Shown here one piece after another: positions 17,869 through 26,291 of a DNA stretch of 51,999 nt (position 1 is the first letter of the stretch; each line of letters opens with the position of its first letter). A model generated the notes under the pieces. That model saw nothing but the letters and a program-made list of their open reading frames with translations, was not told the DNA's origin and ran no database searches. The stretch covers positions 1-51,999 of the forward strand of contig QFPO01000021.1 in assembly GCA_003241385.1 (NCBI GenBank), read 5' to 3'. The position numbers were made by a program, and so were the translations under genes. The DNA comes from Rhodanobacter denitrificans (lineage in GTDB: Bacteria; Pseudomonadota; Gammaproteobacteria; Xanthomonadales; Rhodanobacteraceae).

Positions 17869-18780
17869 ATGACGTCCCGACCGCTGCTCGCGCTGCTGCT
17901 GCCGCTCGCCCTGGCCCTGGTGCCGGCGGCGCCGGCGCGTGCCGACACGGTCTACAAGTGCGAAGGCCCGGACGGCACGATCGCCTACGGCAATGTGACC
18001 GCCGGCTTCCGCAACTGCAAGGTGTTCGCGACCGCCGGCGCCGCCGCCAGCAAGCCGCCGGCTGCCGGCAGCCTGGCCGCGACCAGCCAGTGGCGCTACG
18101 AGCAGAGCAGCCGCCCCGACGTCAAGGCGACCGGTGCCGGCGTGACCAGCACCGCACCGGCGGTCGAGCCCGCCGCGGACGCGAAGCCCGCCGCCGCGCC
18201 GGCCCGGCGCAGCACGGCCAAGGTCACCAGCGGCGCGGTCTACCGCGTCGACCGCGGCGACGGCGTGACCGAGTACACCAACATCAAGCCGCGCAGCGGC
18301 CGCTATGCGACGATGTTCACCTACATCGCGACCTGCATCGCCTGCGACGTGCACTCGACGATCGACTGGCTCAGCACCCGGCTCAAGACCGAGCTGTACC
18401 GCGAGGAGATCGCCGCGGCCGCGGCCGAGTCGGGTGTCGACGCGGCCCTGATCCGCGCGGTCATCCACGCCGAGTCGGCGTTCAATCCGCTGGCGCTGTC
18501 GCACAAGGGTGCGCAGGGCCTGATGCAGCTGATGCCGGGCACGGCCGGCGATCTCGGCGTCGTCGACGCGTTCGACATCGGCGAGAACATCCGCGGCGGC
18601 GCGCGCTATCTGGCGCAGATGCTCAAGTTCTTCAACGGCGACGAGCGGCTGGCGACGGCCGCCTACAACGCCGGTCCCGGCGCGGTGCAGAAGCACGGCG
18701 GCGTGCCGCCATATGCCGAGACCAAGCTCTACGTCGAGCGCGTCGCGACGCTGCGCGAGCGCTACGGCAAGGCGCAGTAG
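17869..18780 (+). CDS. Secreted lytic transglycosylase with DUF4124-like N-terminus
   Basis: A 303-residue murein-cleaving enzyme. A signal peptide (about 1-25, ending APARA) is followed by a DUF4124-like module (DTVYKCEGPDGTIAYGN), an Ala/Pro-rich linker at about 75-110, and a Slt-type domain from about residue 180. The catalytic glutamate is E202 in HAESAFNP. Further SLT motifs are KGAQGLMQLMPGTA, NIRGGARYLAQML and AAYNAGPGAV. Two cysteine pairs in the first half (KCEGPD/NCK and CIACD) may form disulfides in the periplasm. A TATGAT hexamer at 17773-17778 is a possible -10. Its terminator lies directly against the FNR site of the next gene. Confidence 0.9.
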   Translation: MTSRPLLALLLPLALALVPAAPARADTVYKCEGPDGTIAYGNVTAGFRNCKVFATAGAAASKPPAAGSLAATSQWRYEQSSRPDVKATGAGVTSTAPAVEPAADAKPAAAPARRSTAKVTSGAVYRVDRGDGVTEYTNIKPRSGRYATMFTYIATCIACDVHSTIDWLSTRLKTELYREEIAAAAAESGVDAALIRAVIHAESAFNPLALSHKGAQGLMQLMPGTAGDLGVVDAFDIGENIRGGARYLAQMLKFFNGDERLATAAYNAGPGAVQKHGGVPPYAETKLYVERVATLRERYGKAQ

Positions 18781-18791
18781 CGGCCGCAGGC

Positions 18792-18814
18792 GCCGGCGCG
18801 TCGCGCCGGCTTTT
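18792..18814 (+). terminator. Intrinsic terminator after the transglycosylase gene
   Basis: A 7-bp GC stem (GCCGGCG, 5-nt loop, CGCCGGC at 18792-18810) is followed at once by TTTT. The last two T of this run are the first two bases of the FNR site upstream of hemN, so terminator and operator share sequence. Confidence 0.7.
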
Positions 18815-18826
18815 GATCCGGATCAA
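18813..18826. promoter_or_regulatory. FNR/Anr operator upstream of hemN (perfect consensus)
   Basis: TTGAT-CCGG-ATCAA is an exact match to the FNR-family palindrome TTGAT-N4-ATCAA. Its centre is 40.5 nt before the hemN ATG. hemN is a classical FNR/Anr target in proteobacteria, and an FNR-type regulator with the matching recognition helix is encoded right after hemN. Activation under low oxygen is the likely role. Confidence 0.9.
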
Positions 18827-18859
18827 TACCGCCGTCCGCGGCCGCGGCACGATGGCGGC

Positions 18860-20284
18860 ATGTCCCTGCTCCGCACCGCCCCGCTCCCGGCCGACGCCGC
18901 CCCGGTGTTCGACGCCGACCTGATCGCCCGCTACGACACCAGCGGGCCGCGCTACACCTCCTATCCGACCGCGCCGCAGTTCCGCGCCGACTTCGGCGCC
19001 GAGGACTTCCGGCGCGCCGCGCGCGCATCGAACGAGGACCCGATCCCGCGGCCGCTGTCGCTGTACGTGCACGTGCCGTTCTGCGCGAGCCCGTGCTTCT
19101 ACTGCGGCTGCACGCGCATCATCACGCGCGACCGCCGCAAGGCGGACCGCTATCTGGCGCATCTGATCGGCGAGCTCGACCGCGTCGCGCCGCTGTTCGA
19201 CCGCGACCGGCCGCTGCTGCAGCTGCACCTGGGCGGCGGTACGCCGAACTTCTTCGACACGCGCCAGCTGCGCATGCTGGTCGAGGCGATCGAGGCGCGC
19301 TTCTCGCCGGCCGAGCGCGGCCGCCGCGAGTTCGGCATCGAGCTCGACCCACGCAACGCCGACGCGGCCTATGTGCGCGAGCTGGCCGAGCTCGGCTTCG
19401 ACCGGCTCTCGCTCGGCATCCAGGATTTCGATCCGGACGTGCAGAAGGCGATCAACCGCGTCCAGACGCCGGCCCAGGTCGGCGCGATCATCGACGCGGC
19501 GCATGCGCACGGCTTCCGCTCGGTCAGCGTCGACCTGATCTACGGGCTGCCGCATCAGACCCCGGAGCGCTTCGCGCGCACGCTGCACGCGGTCGCCGCG
19601 CTGCGGCCGCAGCGCATCGTCACCTATGCCTACGCGCACCTGCCCGAGCGCTTCCGCGCGCAGCGCCGGATCGCCGCGGCGGACCTGCCCGACGCGTCGA
19701 TGCGCCTGGCCCTGCTCGGCCGCTGCGTCGAGGAACTGACCGCGGCCGGCTACCGCTACATCGGCATGGACCATTTCGCGCTGCCCGACGACGAGCTCAG
19801 CCGCGCCCAGTCCGAAGGCACGCTGCAGCGCAACTTCCAGGGCTACTCGACGCATGCCGACTGCGATCTGATCGGCCTGGGCGTCAGCGCGATCAGTCAC
19901 GTCGGCGCGACGTTCAGCCAGAACCTGCGCGAGCTGCCGGCCTACGCGGCGGCGCTCGACGCCGGCCGCCAGCCGATCGACCGCGGCCTGCGGCTGGATC
20001 GCGACGATCTGGCGCGCGCCGACGTGATCCAGCAGCTGATGTGCCACGACGCGGTCGACGTCGAGGCCGTCGAGCGGCGCCACCGGCTCGACTTCGCCAC
20101 CTACTTCGCCGATGCGCTGCAGCGGCTGGTCGCGCTCGAGCGCGACGGCCTGGTCACGCTGACGCCGCAGCGCATCGTGGTGCGGCCGGCCGGACGCCTG
20201 CTGCTGCGCAACGTCGCGATGTGCTTCGACGCCTACCTGCGCCCCGCCGCGGCGCCGGCGGCGCGCTACTCGCGCACGCTGTGA
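18860..20284 (+). CDS. hemN: Oxygen-independent coproporphyrinogen III oxidase
   Basis: A 474-residue cytosolic radical-SAM enzyme that oxidatively decarboxylates coproporphyrinogen III to protoporphyrinogen IX without oxygen. The [4Fe-4S] cysteines are C75-x3-C79-x2-C82 with an extra C84 (VPFCASPCFYCGC), as in bona fide HemN rather than HemW. Other markers are SGPRYTSYPTA near residue 30, LHLGGGTPNF, ELDPRN and RLSLGIQDFD. Expression is probably anaerobic through the FNR site just upstream. The ATG leaves almost no 5' leader if FNR acts at -41.5. A GTG at 18905 (then FDADLIARY) is a possible alternative start. The stop overlaps the fnr start by 4 nt. Confidence 0.96.
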   Translation: MSLLRTAPLPADAAPVFDADLIARYDTSGPRYTSYPTAPQFRADFGAEDFRRAARASNEDPIPRPLSLYVHVPFCASPCFYCGCTRIITRDRRKADRYLAHLIGELDRVAPLFDRDRPLLQLHLGGGTPNFFDTRQLRMLVEAIEARFSPAERGRREFGIELDPRNADAAYVRELAELGFDRLSLGIQDFDPDVQKAINRVQTPAQVGAIIDAAHAHGFRSVSVDLIYGLPHQTPERFARTLHAVAALRPQRIVTYAYAHLPERFRAQRRIAAADLPDASMRLALLGRCVEELTAAGYRYIGMDHFALPDDELSRAQSEGTLQRNFQGYSTHADCDLIGLGVSAISHVGATFSQNLRELPAYAAALDAGRQPIDRGLRLDRDDLARADVIQQLMCHDAVDVEAVERRHRLDFATYFADALQRLVALERDGLVTLTPQRIVVRPAGRLLLRNVAMCFDAYLRPAAAPAARYSRTL

Positions 20285-21084
20285 CGGCGCCGCCGCGAGA
20301 TGCCTCGACGATCCCGGCGCGCCGTGCCGCAGCGGCCGGTGCGCGCGTGGTCGACATCGGCGAGCTGCGCCAGTCGTGCTCGGCCTGCGCGCTGCACGCG
20401 CTGTGCCTGCCGGCCTCGATCGACGGCCAGGATCTGGCCCGGCTCGATCATCTGGTCAAGCGGCGCCAGCCGCTGGACCGCGGCGCGACGCTGTTCCGCG
20501 AAGGCGCCGAGCATCCCTCGCTGTTCGTCGTGCGCTCCGGCTCGCTGAAGACCTCGGTCACGCTGCCGGAAGGCGACACGCAGATCCTCGGCTTCCATCT
20601 GAGCGGCGAGATCCTGGGTCTGGACGGCCTCGCCGGCGAACGCCACCAGTGCACGGCCGAGGCGCTCGAGCGCGCCAGCGTCTGCGAGGTGCCGTTCGAA
20701 CAGCTCAGCCGCGTCGCGGCCCAGGTGCCGGGACTGCAGCATCAGCTGTTCCGCGTGATGAGCCGCGAGTTCGTCCGCGAGCAGCAGCACCCGGTCATGA
20801 TGGGCCGCAAGCAGGCGCTGTCGCGCCTGGCGATCTTCCTGCGCAATCTGTCCGAGCGTCGCGCCGCGACCGGCCACGATCCGCTCGAACTGCAGCTCAG
20901 CATGTCGCGCCAGGACATGGCCAATTATCTCGGCCTCGTCATCGAGACGATCAGCCGGCTGTTCTCGCGGCTGCATGCGCAGGGCCTGGTCCAGGTCGAA
21001 CGCAAGACCGTGCGCATCCTCGATCCGGCCGCCCTGCACGTGCTGGCCGAAGGCGGCGAGGACGAGAATCGCGCGCTGGCCTGA
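20281..21084 (+). CDS. fnr: FNR-type oxygen-sensing transcription regulator
   Basis: A 267-residue CRP/FNR-family regulator. The four [4Fe-4S] ligands of a true oxygen sensor are present: C33, C36 and C42 in a C-x2-C-x5-C block, and C135 in SVCEVPFEQL, equivalent to C122 of E. coli FNR. The cNMP-fold domain runs about 45-165 and the helix-turn-helix ends in IETISRLFSRL. The E, S and R that read TTGAT half-sites are therefore conserved. The start is GTG overlapping the hemN stop (GTGA), so the gene is probably co-transcribed and translationally coupled with hemN. It would thus be under its own FNR site. The first 25 residues are a disordered extension. Confidence 0.95.
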   Translation: MTAPPRDASTIPARRAAAAGARVVDIGELRQSCSACALHALCLPASIDGQDLARLDHLVKRRQPLDRGATLFREGAEHPSLFVVRSGSLKTSVTLPEGDTQILGFHLSGEILGLDGLAGERHQCTAEALERASVCEVPFEQLSRVAAQVPGLQHQLFRVMSREFVREQQHPVMMGRKQALSRLAIFLRNLSERRAATGHDPLELQLSMSRQDMANYLGLVIETISRLFSRLHAQGLVQVERKTVRILDPAALHVLAEGGEDENRALA

Positions 21085-21118
21085 TCCGCCGCGCGCCTCG
21101 ACGGCGCGCGGCATCGCG

Positions 21119-21159
21119 GGCGAGCCGAAGCGGATCGCTTCGATCCGCGCCGGCTCGCC
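21119..21159. terminator. Two-part hairpin between convergent fnr and TonB receptor genes
   Basis: An outer perfect 9-bp stem (GGCGAGCCG / CGGCTCGCC) surrounds an inner perfect 8-bp stem (GCGGATCG, loop CTT, CGATCCGC). The symmetric structure between convergent genes suits a bidirectional terminator, though no U-run follows on either strand. Confidence 0.6.
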
Positions 21160-21168
21160 GCACCGTCC

Positions 21169-23535
21169 TCAGAACTGATAGGTCAGCGAGACGCGGATAT
21201 TGCGGCCCGGCTCGGTGTAGCGGTCGATGCCGTCGCCGCGCACGCCGCCGCGGACGCCGCCCGAGCCCTCGCTCACGAAGCGCACGCGCTGCCAGCGCAG
21301 GTATTCCTCGTCGAACAGGTTGTAGACGCCGGCGTTGAGGCGCAGCTTGTCGCTGATCGCGACGTTGGCGAGCAGGTCGAACACCGTGTAGCGGTCGCTG
21401 AGGAAGTCCGAGGTCGGCTCGAGGCTGCCATCCTCGGCGGTCTCGACCGCGTCGCCGCGCTTCTTGGCGGCCGAGTGGGTCAGGTTGCCGGTGACGCTCC
21501 AGCGCCGCGACGGCGCCAGGTAGCGCAGCCCGACCACGCCCGATGCCGGCACGATGCTGGTCAGCGGGTCACCGTTGCGCTTCTCGCCCTCGTTGTACGA
21601 ATAGGCCAGGCGCAGGCTGAAGTCGCGCCCGAGCAGCCAGCGTCCCTCGACCTCGATGCCCTTGACGGTCACCCGGCCGGCGTTCTCCGGCGTCAGGTAC
21701 TCGTCGCCGTACTCGATCGTGCAGCTGCCGCCACCGGCGTCGCAGACCTCGTAGGCGGTGTCGGGATTGCGCACGCGCGTGACCTGCTCGATGAAGTTCG
21801 AGTAGCGGTCGCGATAGGCCGAAATGCCGAGCAGCTGGCGGTCGGTCTGCCAGCGCCAGCCGACCTCGGCGTTGAGGCTCTTCTCGGACTCCAGATTCGG
21901 ATTGGCCACCGAATCCCACAGCTCGACCTCGGCACCGGTATCCGCCTCGACGCCCGGCGTCGTCGATGTCGGCGAGTACATGTCCTCGACGGTCGGCGCG
22001 CGGAAGCCGCGGCCGACCTGGGCCCAGATCGTCTGCGCGTCGGTCAGCCTGAAGTCGGCGCCGAGCTGCCAGGTCGGCGCGGAGAAGCTGACGTCGCCGA
22101 TCGTGCCGCTGGGATCACCGAACTGCGCGTCGAACGAGGGCTGGTAGTCGTAGCGGTCGTAGCGCAGGCCGGCGGTGACGCCGAAGCGCTGGCCGACCTC
22201 GATGCGGTCGCGCACGTACAGGTTCCAGCTGTCGATGTCGGTCCTGGGCACCAGGTCCGGGTCGACCTCGATCAGCGCGACCTGCCCGGTCTGGCCGACG
22301 TAGCGCGTGTCGACCGCCGAGAACTCCGCGTCGCGCGTCTGATAGGCCAGGCCGTACATCAGCGCATGGGTCACCGCACCGCTGTCGAAGACCTTGTCGA
22401 AATGCACCGTCATGCGGTCGAGCTTCTGCGCGTAGTCGCGATCCTCGGTGCGCAGGCACGGTCGCTGGCCCTGCGGACAGGTCGCGGAATTGAACAGCAT
22501 CGTGGTCAGGCCGGCGGTGTCCTGCTTCTGGTGGTCGTAGCGCCATTCCATCGTGTCGAACAGCGCGCGGTCGGCGGTCCAGGTGTAGTGCAGGCCGTAA
22601 CGGTCGCGGTCGGAGACGTCGTGGCCGGTACGCGTCAGATAGCTCGCGTCCAGGCGCGACAGCGCGGAGCTGTCGACGGTCGACTCGGCACGCTCGGCGA
22701 CGAGGCCGAAGCGGTGCGCCTGGGACAGCACGAAGTCGACCTTGGCGAGCAGATTGTCGCTGTCGGTGTCCATCGGGTCGGGCGTGCGTCGCTCCGGACC
22801 GGTCGTGCCCGGCACCTCGAAGTGCGACATCCGCTCGTGGCCGCGGCGCTTGGTGTAGAGCAGCATCGACTCGACGATGCCGGTGCGGTTGGCGAACGTC
22901 GCGGTGGCCGCGGCCTCGTCGCTGTCGCTGGCATAGGCGGTCTTGATCGCGGCATAGGTATCGTCACCGGCGGCCTTCAGATAATCGGCCGCGTCCTTGG
23001 TCACCAGGACCACCGCGCCGCCGAGTGCACCGCTGCCTGCGGTGATCGAGTCGGCGCCCTTGATGACCTCGATCGTCTTGAGCGCGTCGATGTCGACGCC
23101 GCCGCGCATCGCGCGGAAGAAGTCGTAGGCCTGGTAGCTGACCGGATCGAGCGTATCGCCGAGGCTGAGGCCGTCGACCGTGATCGCCACGCGATCGCCT
23201 TCCAGGCCGCGGATGTTGAAGCCGGTCGAGCCGAAGCGGCCGATGTCGGTCACGCTGACGCCGGGGATGTAGCGCACCGCATCGTCGAAGTTGCGGGCCA
23301 TCTCCTCGTCGAGCCGCTTGGCCGAGACCACCGTGACGTTGCCGGTGGCCGACTGGGCCGGCTGCTCGGCCGTGGCCTCGACCAGGATCGTCTGCAGCGT
23401 GTCGGCGCCGTCGGCATCGCCGGCGGCCGGTGCGGTCTGCGCGGCGGCCGGGCCGGCCAGCGCGACGGCGACCGCCAGGGCCAGCCCGGAGCGCGCCGGC
23501 AACGCCCGGCGGCGAAAGGAAGAAAACGCGTTCAT
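21169..23535 (-). CDS. TonB-dependent outer-membrane receptor, heme/hemoglobin type
   Basis: A 788-residue outer-membrane transporter. It has a signal peptide (about 1-34, ending GPAAAQ), a short TonB-box-like stretch (TLQTILVEAT), a plug domain (VTVVSAKRLDEE to ITVDGLSLGD) and a 22-strand-type barrel ending in SLTYQF with a terminal Phe. The YNLFDEEYLRW motif and the closing YTEPGRNIRVS segment are typical of the hemin/hemoglobin/transferrin receptor families, so heme or a heme protein is the best-guess ligand. GGAG precedes the ATG at 23535. The upstream extension lacks coding character. It is the last gene of the Fur-headed locus. Confidence 0.88.
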   Translation of the reverse strand: MNAFSSFRRRALPARSGLALAVAVALAGPAAAQTAPAAGDADGADTLQTILVEATAEQPAQSATGNVTVVSAKRLDEEMARNFDDAVRYIPGVSVTDIGRFGSTGFNIRGLEGDRVAITVDGLSLGDTLDPVSYQAYDFFRAMRGGVDIDALKTIEVIKGADSITAGSGALGGAVVLVTKDAADYLKAAGDDTYAAIKTAYASDSDEAAATATFANRTGIVESMLLYTKRRGHERMSHFEVPGTTGPERRTPDPMDTDSDNLLAKVDFVLSQAHRFGLVAERAESTVDSSALSRLDASYLTRTGHDVSDRDRYGLHYTWTADRALFDTMEWRYDHQKQDTAGLTTMLFNSATCPQGQRPCLRTEDRDYAQKLDRMTVHFDKVFDSGAVTHALMYGLAYQTRDAEFSAVDTRYVGQTGQVALIEVDPDLVPRTDIDSWNLYVRDRIEVGQRFGVTAGLRYDRYDYQPSFDAQFGDPSGTIGDVSFSAPTWQLGADFRLTDAQTIWAQVGRGFRAPTVEDMYSPTSTTPGVEADTGAEVELWDSVANPNLESEKSLNAEVGWRWQTDRQLLGISAYRDRYSNFIEQVTRVRNPDTAYEVCDAGGGSCTIEYGDEYLTPENAGRVTVKGIEVEGRWLLGRDFSLRLAYSYNEGEKRNGDPLTSIVPASGVVGLRYLAPSRRWSVTGNLTHSAAKKRGDAVETAEDGSLEPTSDFLSDRYTVFDLLANVAISDKLRLNAGVYNLFDEEYLRWQRVRFVSEGSGGVRGGVRGDGIDRYTEPGRNIRVSLTYQF

Positions 23536-23698
23536 GTCGTGGCAACTCCGCAGTGAAAGAACGAAAGGGATGCGCCGCCGCCGGGAGGCGCGGCTTCGAT
23601 ACCTGGCTGCGGGGCGGGCGGCGCGAGGGCCGCTGCGTTGCTCGGTGATCGGCGGCGGCACCGTGGGGCGCTACCGCGGGAATGGAGGTCGTGGCCGC

Positions 23699-25168
23699 TC
23701 AGCGTGCCGGCGGCGGACCGAAGCTCAGATGGACGCGGCCGACCTCGGTGCTGCCGCTGCGCTCGACGTCGACCGGCCCGGTCGACACCGCGAACGGCAG
23801 CTGCAGCAGCTCGTGTCCGCCGTGCTCGCGGGCCGCCTCGACGACGAGCACGTAGTCGCCGGCGGCGACCGCCCGGCCGCGATCGTCGCGGCCGTCCCAG
23901 GTCACCGTGTAGCGGCCGGGCCGGCGCGTCTCGCGCGCGATGCCGTGGATCGCCGACTCGTCGCGGCGGCCGTAGCGGCGCCACCAGGTCGGCAGCTCGC
24001 GCAGCCAGCGCGCGCTGTCGCCGAGCACGATCAGCTGCCGCAGCGGCGTGCCGTCCGTGGCGGCGATCCAGATCGCCAGATACGGCCGGCGATACTCGGC
24101 CGCCGCCTGCTGCGGGATCTCGTAGTCGACCGCGAACGCGAAGCCGACCGGCCAGGCCGGATCGCTGCGCGTCTCCTCGGCGAGCAGGGCCGCCCAGCCG
24201 GCCGACGCGAACGGCGTGCCGGCCTCGGTCACGATCAGCGCGGCGACGCCGGGCAGGCTCTCGACCAGATCCAGCCCGGCGCGGATCGGCATCACGGTCA
24301 GGGCGGTCGCCAGCGCGTCGGCGCTGGCGGCGTCGGGCGCGACGACGATCGCCGAGGGCGCATAGGCCACCGGCCAGCCCTCCTTCGGGTCGAGGATGTG
24401 GCTGTAGCGCTTGCGCGCGATCTCGATGCCGCGGCTGCCGTGCCCGCTCGCGGCGATCGCCTGCGAACGCAGCGCGAGCGTGGCGATCGCGCCGCCGTTG
24501 TCGGCAGGGCGCTGCGGATCGGCGATCGCGACGCGCCACGCGGCGCCGGCGGCCGGCGCGCCCCAGTAGACCGCGTCGCCGCCGACGTCGATGCGGACGC
24601 CGGTCGCGGCCGGCACGGCCTTGCGCACCTGGTCGAGCGCGCGATCGAGAATCCAGCCCTTGGCCAACGCATCGGTCTCCCAGGCGATCTCGGCCGGCCG
24701 GGCCACACGCTCGGCGGCGAGGTCGACCGATGCGCGATCGATCGCGCGCGCGAGCCTGCGCAGCTCGGCCCGGTCGGGCGGCGCGTCGCCGCCGGCCGCG
24801 GCGCGCCAGCGCGCGAGCACGCCGCCGAGCCGGCAGCTGAAAGCCCTGGCGGTCTTCTCGCGCCAGTGTTCGCAGGCGCGCAGCACCGCGCGCAGATCCG
24901 GCGACAGGCTGCGCGGCTCGTCGGCTGCGTTGTAGCGCGCGAGCTCGCTGTCGTCTTTCCAGACGCTGAGCACACCGTCGAGGCGGGCGATCTCGGCGAG
25001 CGCGGCGGCCAGCGCCCGGTCGACGTCGGCCTCGGGTACGCCAGCCACGGCCAGCTCGAACGAGGTGCCGAGCACGTTGTCGCGCTGGCGCAGGGACGGC
25101 TCGGCCGGCGCCGGAACGGCCAGCACGAGCGCGAACGCGGCCAGCACGCCGCGAAAGGCATGATGCAT
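23699..25168 (-). CDS. ApbE FAD:protein FMN transferase fused to a DUF2271 domain
   Basis: A 489-residue exported fusion protein. After a signal peptide (about 1-23) the ApbE domain (about 30-300) shows GTSFELAVAG, a GVRIDVGGDAVYWG Mg/FAD loop and HILDPKEGWPV with the catalytic-site His/Asp. ApbE enzymes attach FMN covalently to Ser/Thr of periplasmic or membrane redox proteins. From about residue 330 a DUF2271-type beta domain follows (YEIPQQAAAEYRRPYLAIWI, later TVTWDGRDDRGRAV). The start at 25168 was chosen over the ATG at 25180. GGAG lies 8 nt before 25168. No obvious flavinylation target (D-x-x-S/T-G-A-S/T) is seen in the neighbouring proteins. The gene sits between the EF-hand and TonB receptor genes. 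Confidence 0.88.
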   Translation of the reverse strand: MHHAFRGVLAAFALVLAVPAPAEPSLRQRDNVLGTSFELAVAGVPEADVDRALAAALAEIARLDGVLSVWKDDSELARYNAADEPRSLSPDLRAVLRACEHWREKTARAFSCRLGGVLARWRAAAGGDAPPDRAELRRLARAIDRASVDLAAERVARPAEIAWETDALAKGWILDRALDQVRKAVPAATGVRIDVGGDAVYWGAPAAGAAWRVAIADPQRPADNGGAIATLALRSQAIAASGHGSRGIEIARKRYSHILDPKEGWPVAYAPSAIVVAPDAASADALATALTVMPIRAGLDLVESLPGVAALIVTEAGTPFASAGWAALLAEETRSDPAWPVGFAFAVDYEIPQQAAAEYRRPYLAIWIAATDGTPLRQLIVLGDSARWLRELPTWWRRYGRRDESAIHGIARETRRPGRYTVTWDGRDDRGRAVAAGDYVLVVEAAREHGGHELLQLPFAVSTGPVDVERSGSTEVGRVHLSFGPPPAR

Positions 25169-25227
25169 CGGTGTCTCCATCGCCGGCCGTCGCGCGTTCG
25201 CGGCGGCCGGACAGGCTCAGGCGGGGA

Positions 25228-26229
25228 TCAGCGCGACGGAGCGCGCTCGGTGGTCTCGCGCGGCGGCGGCGGCGGATCGTCGCCGGCGACGACGCCGTCG
25301 CCGCTGCTGTCCAGGCGCTCGAACATGCGCTTGCCGGAGGCGGCGTACTCGGCCGGGCTGATGCGGCCGTCCTTGTCGGTATCGAGCGCCTTGAAGCGCA
25401 CCGCCGACTGCTGATCGCGGTTCTCGCGCGTGCGCGCGATCTGACGGTCGAGGCGATCCTCGAACTCGAGCAGGTATTCCTCCGCATCGATGCGGCCGTC
25501 GCCGTCGGCATCGGTGCGTGCGAAGGCTTCGCCGCGCAACCGGTCGAACTCCTCGCGCGTCACCACGCCGTCACCGTCGGCGTCGTAGATCTCGAGGAAG
25601 CCGGCGCGCGTATGCGTGGTCGGCATCGCGATGACCTCGCGGCGCGGCGTGCGCATCTCGCGTCGGGGCTTGCCGGCCTCGCCGGCGTCGCCCTTGCCTG
25701 CACCGGTGTTCGCGGCGGCGGCCGGCGCCTCGCGCCTGGGCGCAGGATCGGTGGCGTCGATGCGTCCGTTGCCGTCGGCATCGGCATGCGCGAACGCGCG
25801 AACGCCCGAGGCGTCGTACTCGGCACGATCGACGACGCCGTCGCCGTCGGCATCGAGCGACCGGAAGCGCGTATGCGTCTGCTCGACGTGACGCGCGCGC
25901 GCCGCTTCGATCTCGCGATCGTGGCGCACGGCGTACTCGAGCACGTACTCCTCGACGTCGACCCGGCCGTCGCCGTTCTCGTCGGTCTCGGCGTAGCGCG
26001 CGAGGCGGAACGCGTCGAACTCGGCGCGCTCGACGCGGCCATCGCCGTTGCGGTCGAACTGCTCGACGAACCGGGCGATCGCGGCCGCACCGTCCTCGCG
26101 ATGGCCGGCCGGCTCGGTCCGGGTGGCCGGTTGGGCGGCCTGCGTCGCGACGACGGGCGCATCGGCGGCGAATGCCGCGCACGAAACCAGGACGAAGGCG
26201 ATCGACACGCCCAGCGGATGCTTGCTCAT
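25228..26229 (-). CDS. Exported protein with eight EF-hand loops
   Basis: A 333-residue protein with a signal peptide (MSKHPLGVSIAFVLVSCAAFA) and eight calcium-type EF-hand loops, in order DRNGDGRVERAE, DENGDGRVDVEE, DADGDGVVDRAE, DADGNGRIDATD, DADGDGVVTREE, DADGDGRIDAEE, DTDKDGRISPAE and DSSGDGVVAGDD. Loops 1-4 and 5-8 are two similar four-hand blocks (about 45-165 and 205-325) joined by an Ala/Arg-rich linker, so the gene arose by internal duplication. Each block keeps a YVLEY or YLLEF helix plus a charged HDR/LDR segment. It is predicted to bind several Ca2+ (or other divalent ions) in the periplasm. Function in the iron-type locus is unknown. Confidence 0.88.
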   Translation of the reverse strand: MSKHPLGVSIAFVLVSCAAFAADAPVVATQAAQPATRTEPAGHREDGAAAIARFVEQFDRNGDGRVERAEFDAFRLARYAETDENGDGRVDVEEYVLEYAVRHDREIEAARARHVEQTHTRFRSLDADGDGVVDRAEYDASGVRAFAHADADGNGRIDATDPAPRREAPAAAANTGAGKGDAGEAGKPRREMRTPRREVIAMPTTHTRAGFLEIYDADGDGVVTREEFDRLRGEAFARTDADGDGRIDAEEYLLEFEDRLDRQIARTRENRDQQSAVRFKALDTDKDGRISPAEYAASGKRMFERLDSSGDGVVAGDDPPPPPRETTERAPSR

Positions 26230-26291
26230 GGAAACCTCATCGAAAACACGAAGAAAGACGGCCGGTGCAGCGCGACGGGGCGGCCGGCCGC

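Noticed and set aside
23536..23661. N-terminal extension of the TonB receptor
   Set aside because: Arg-rich residues before a proper signal peptide; the ATG at 23535 has a GGAG site.
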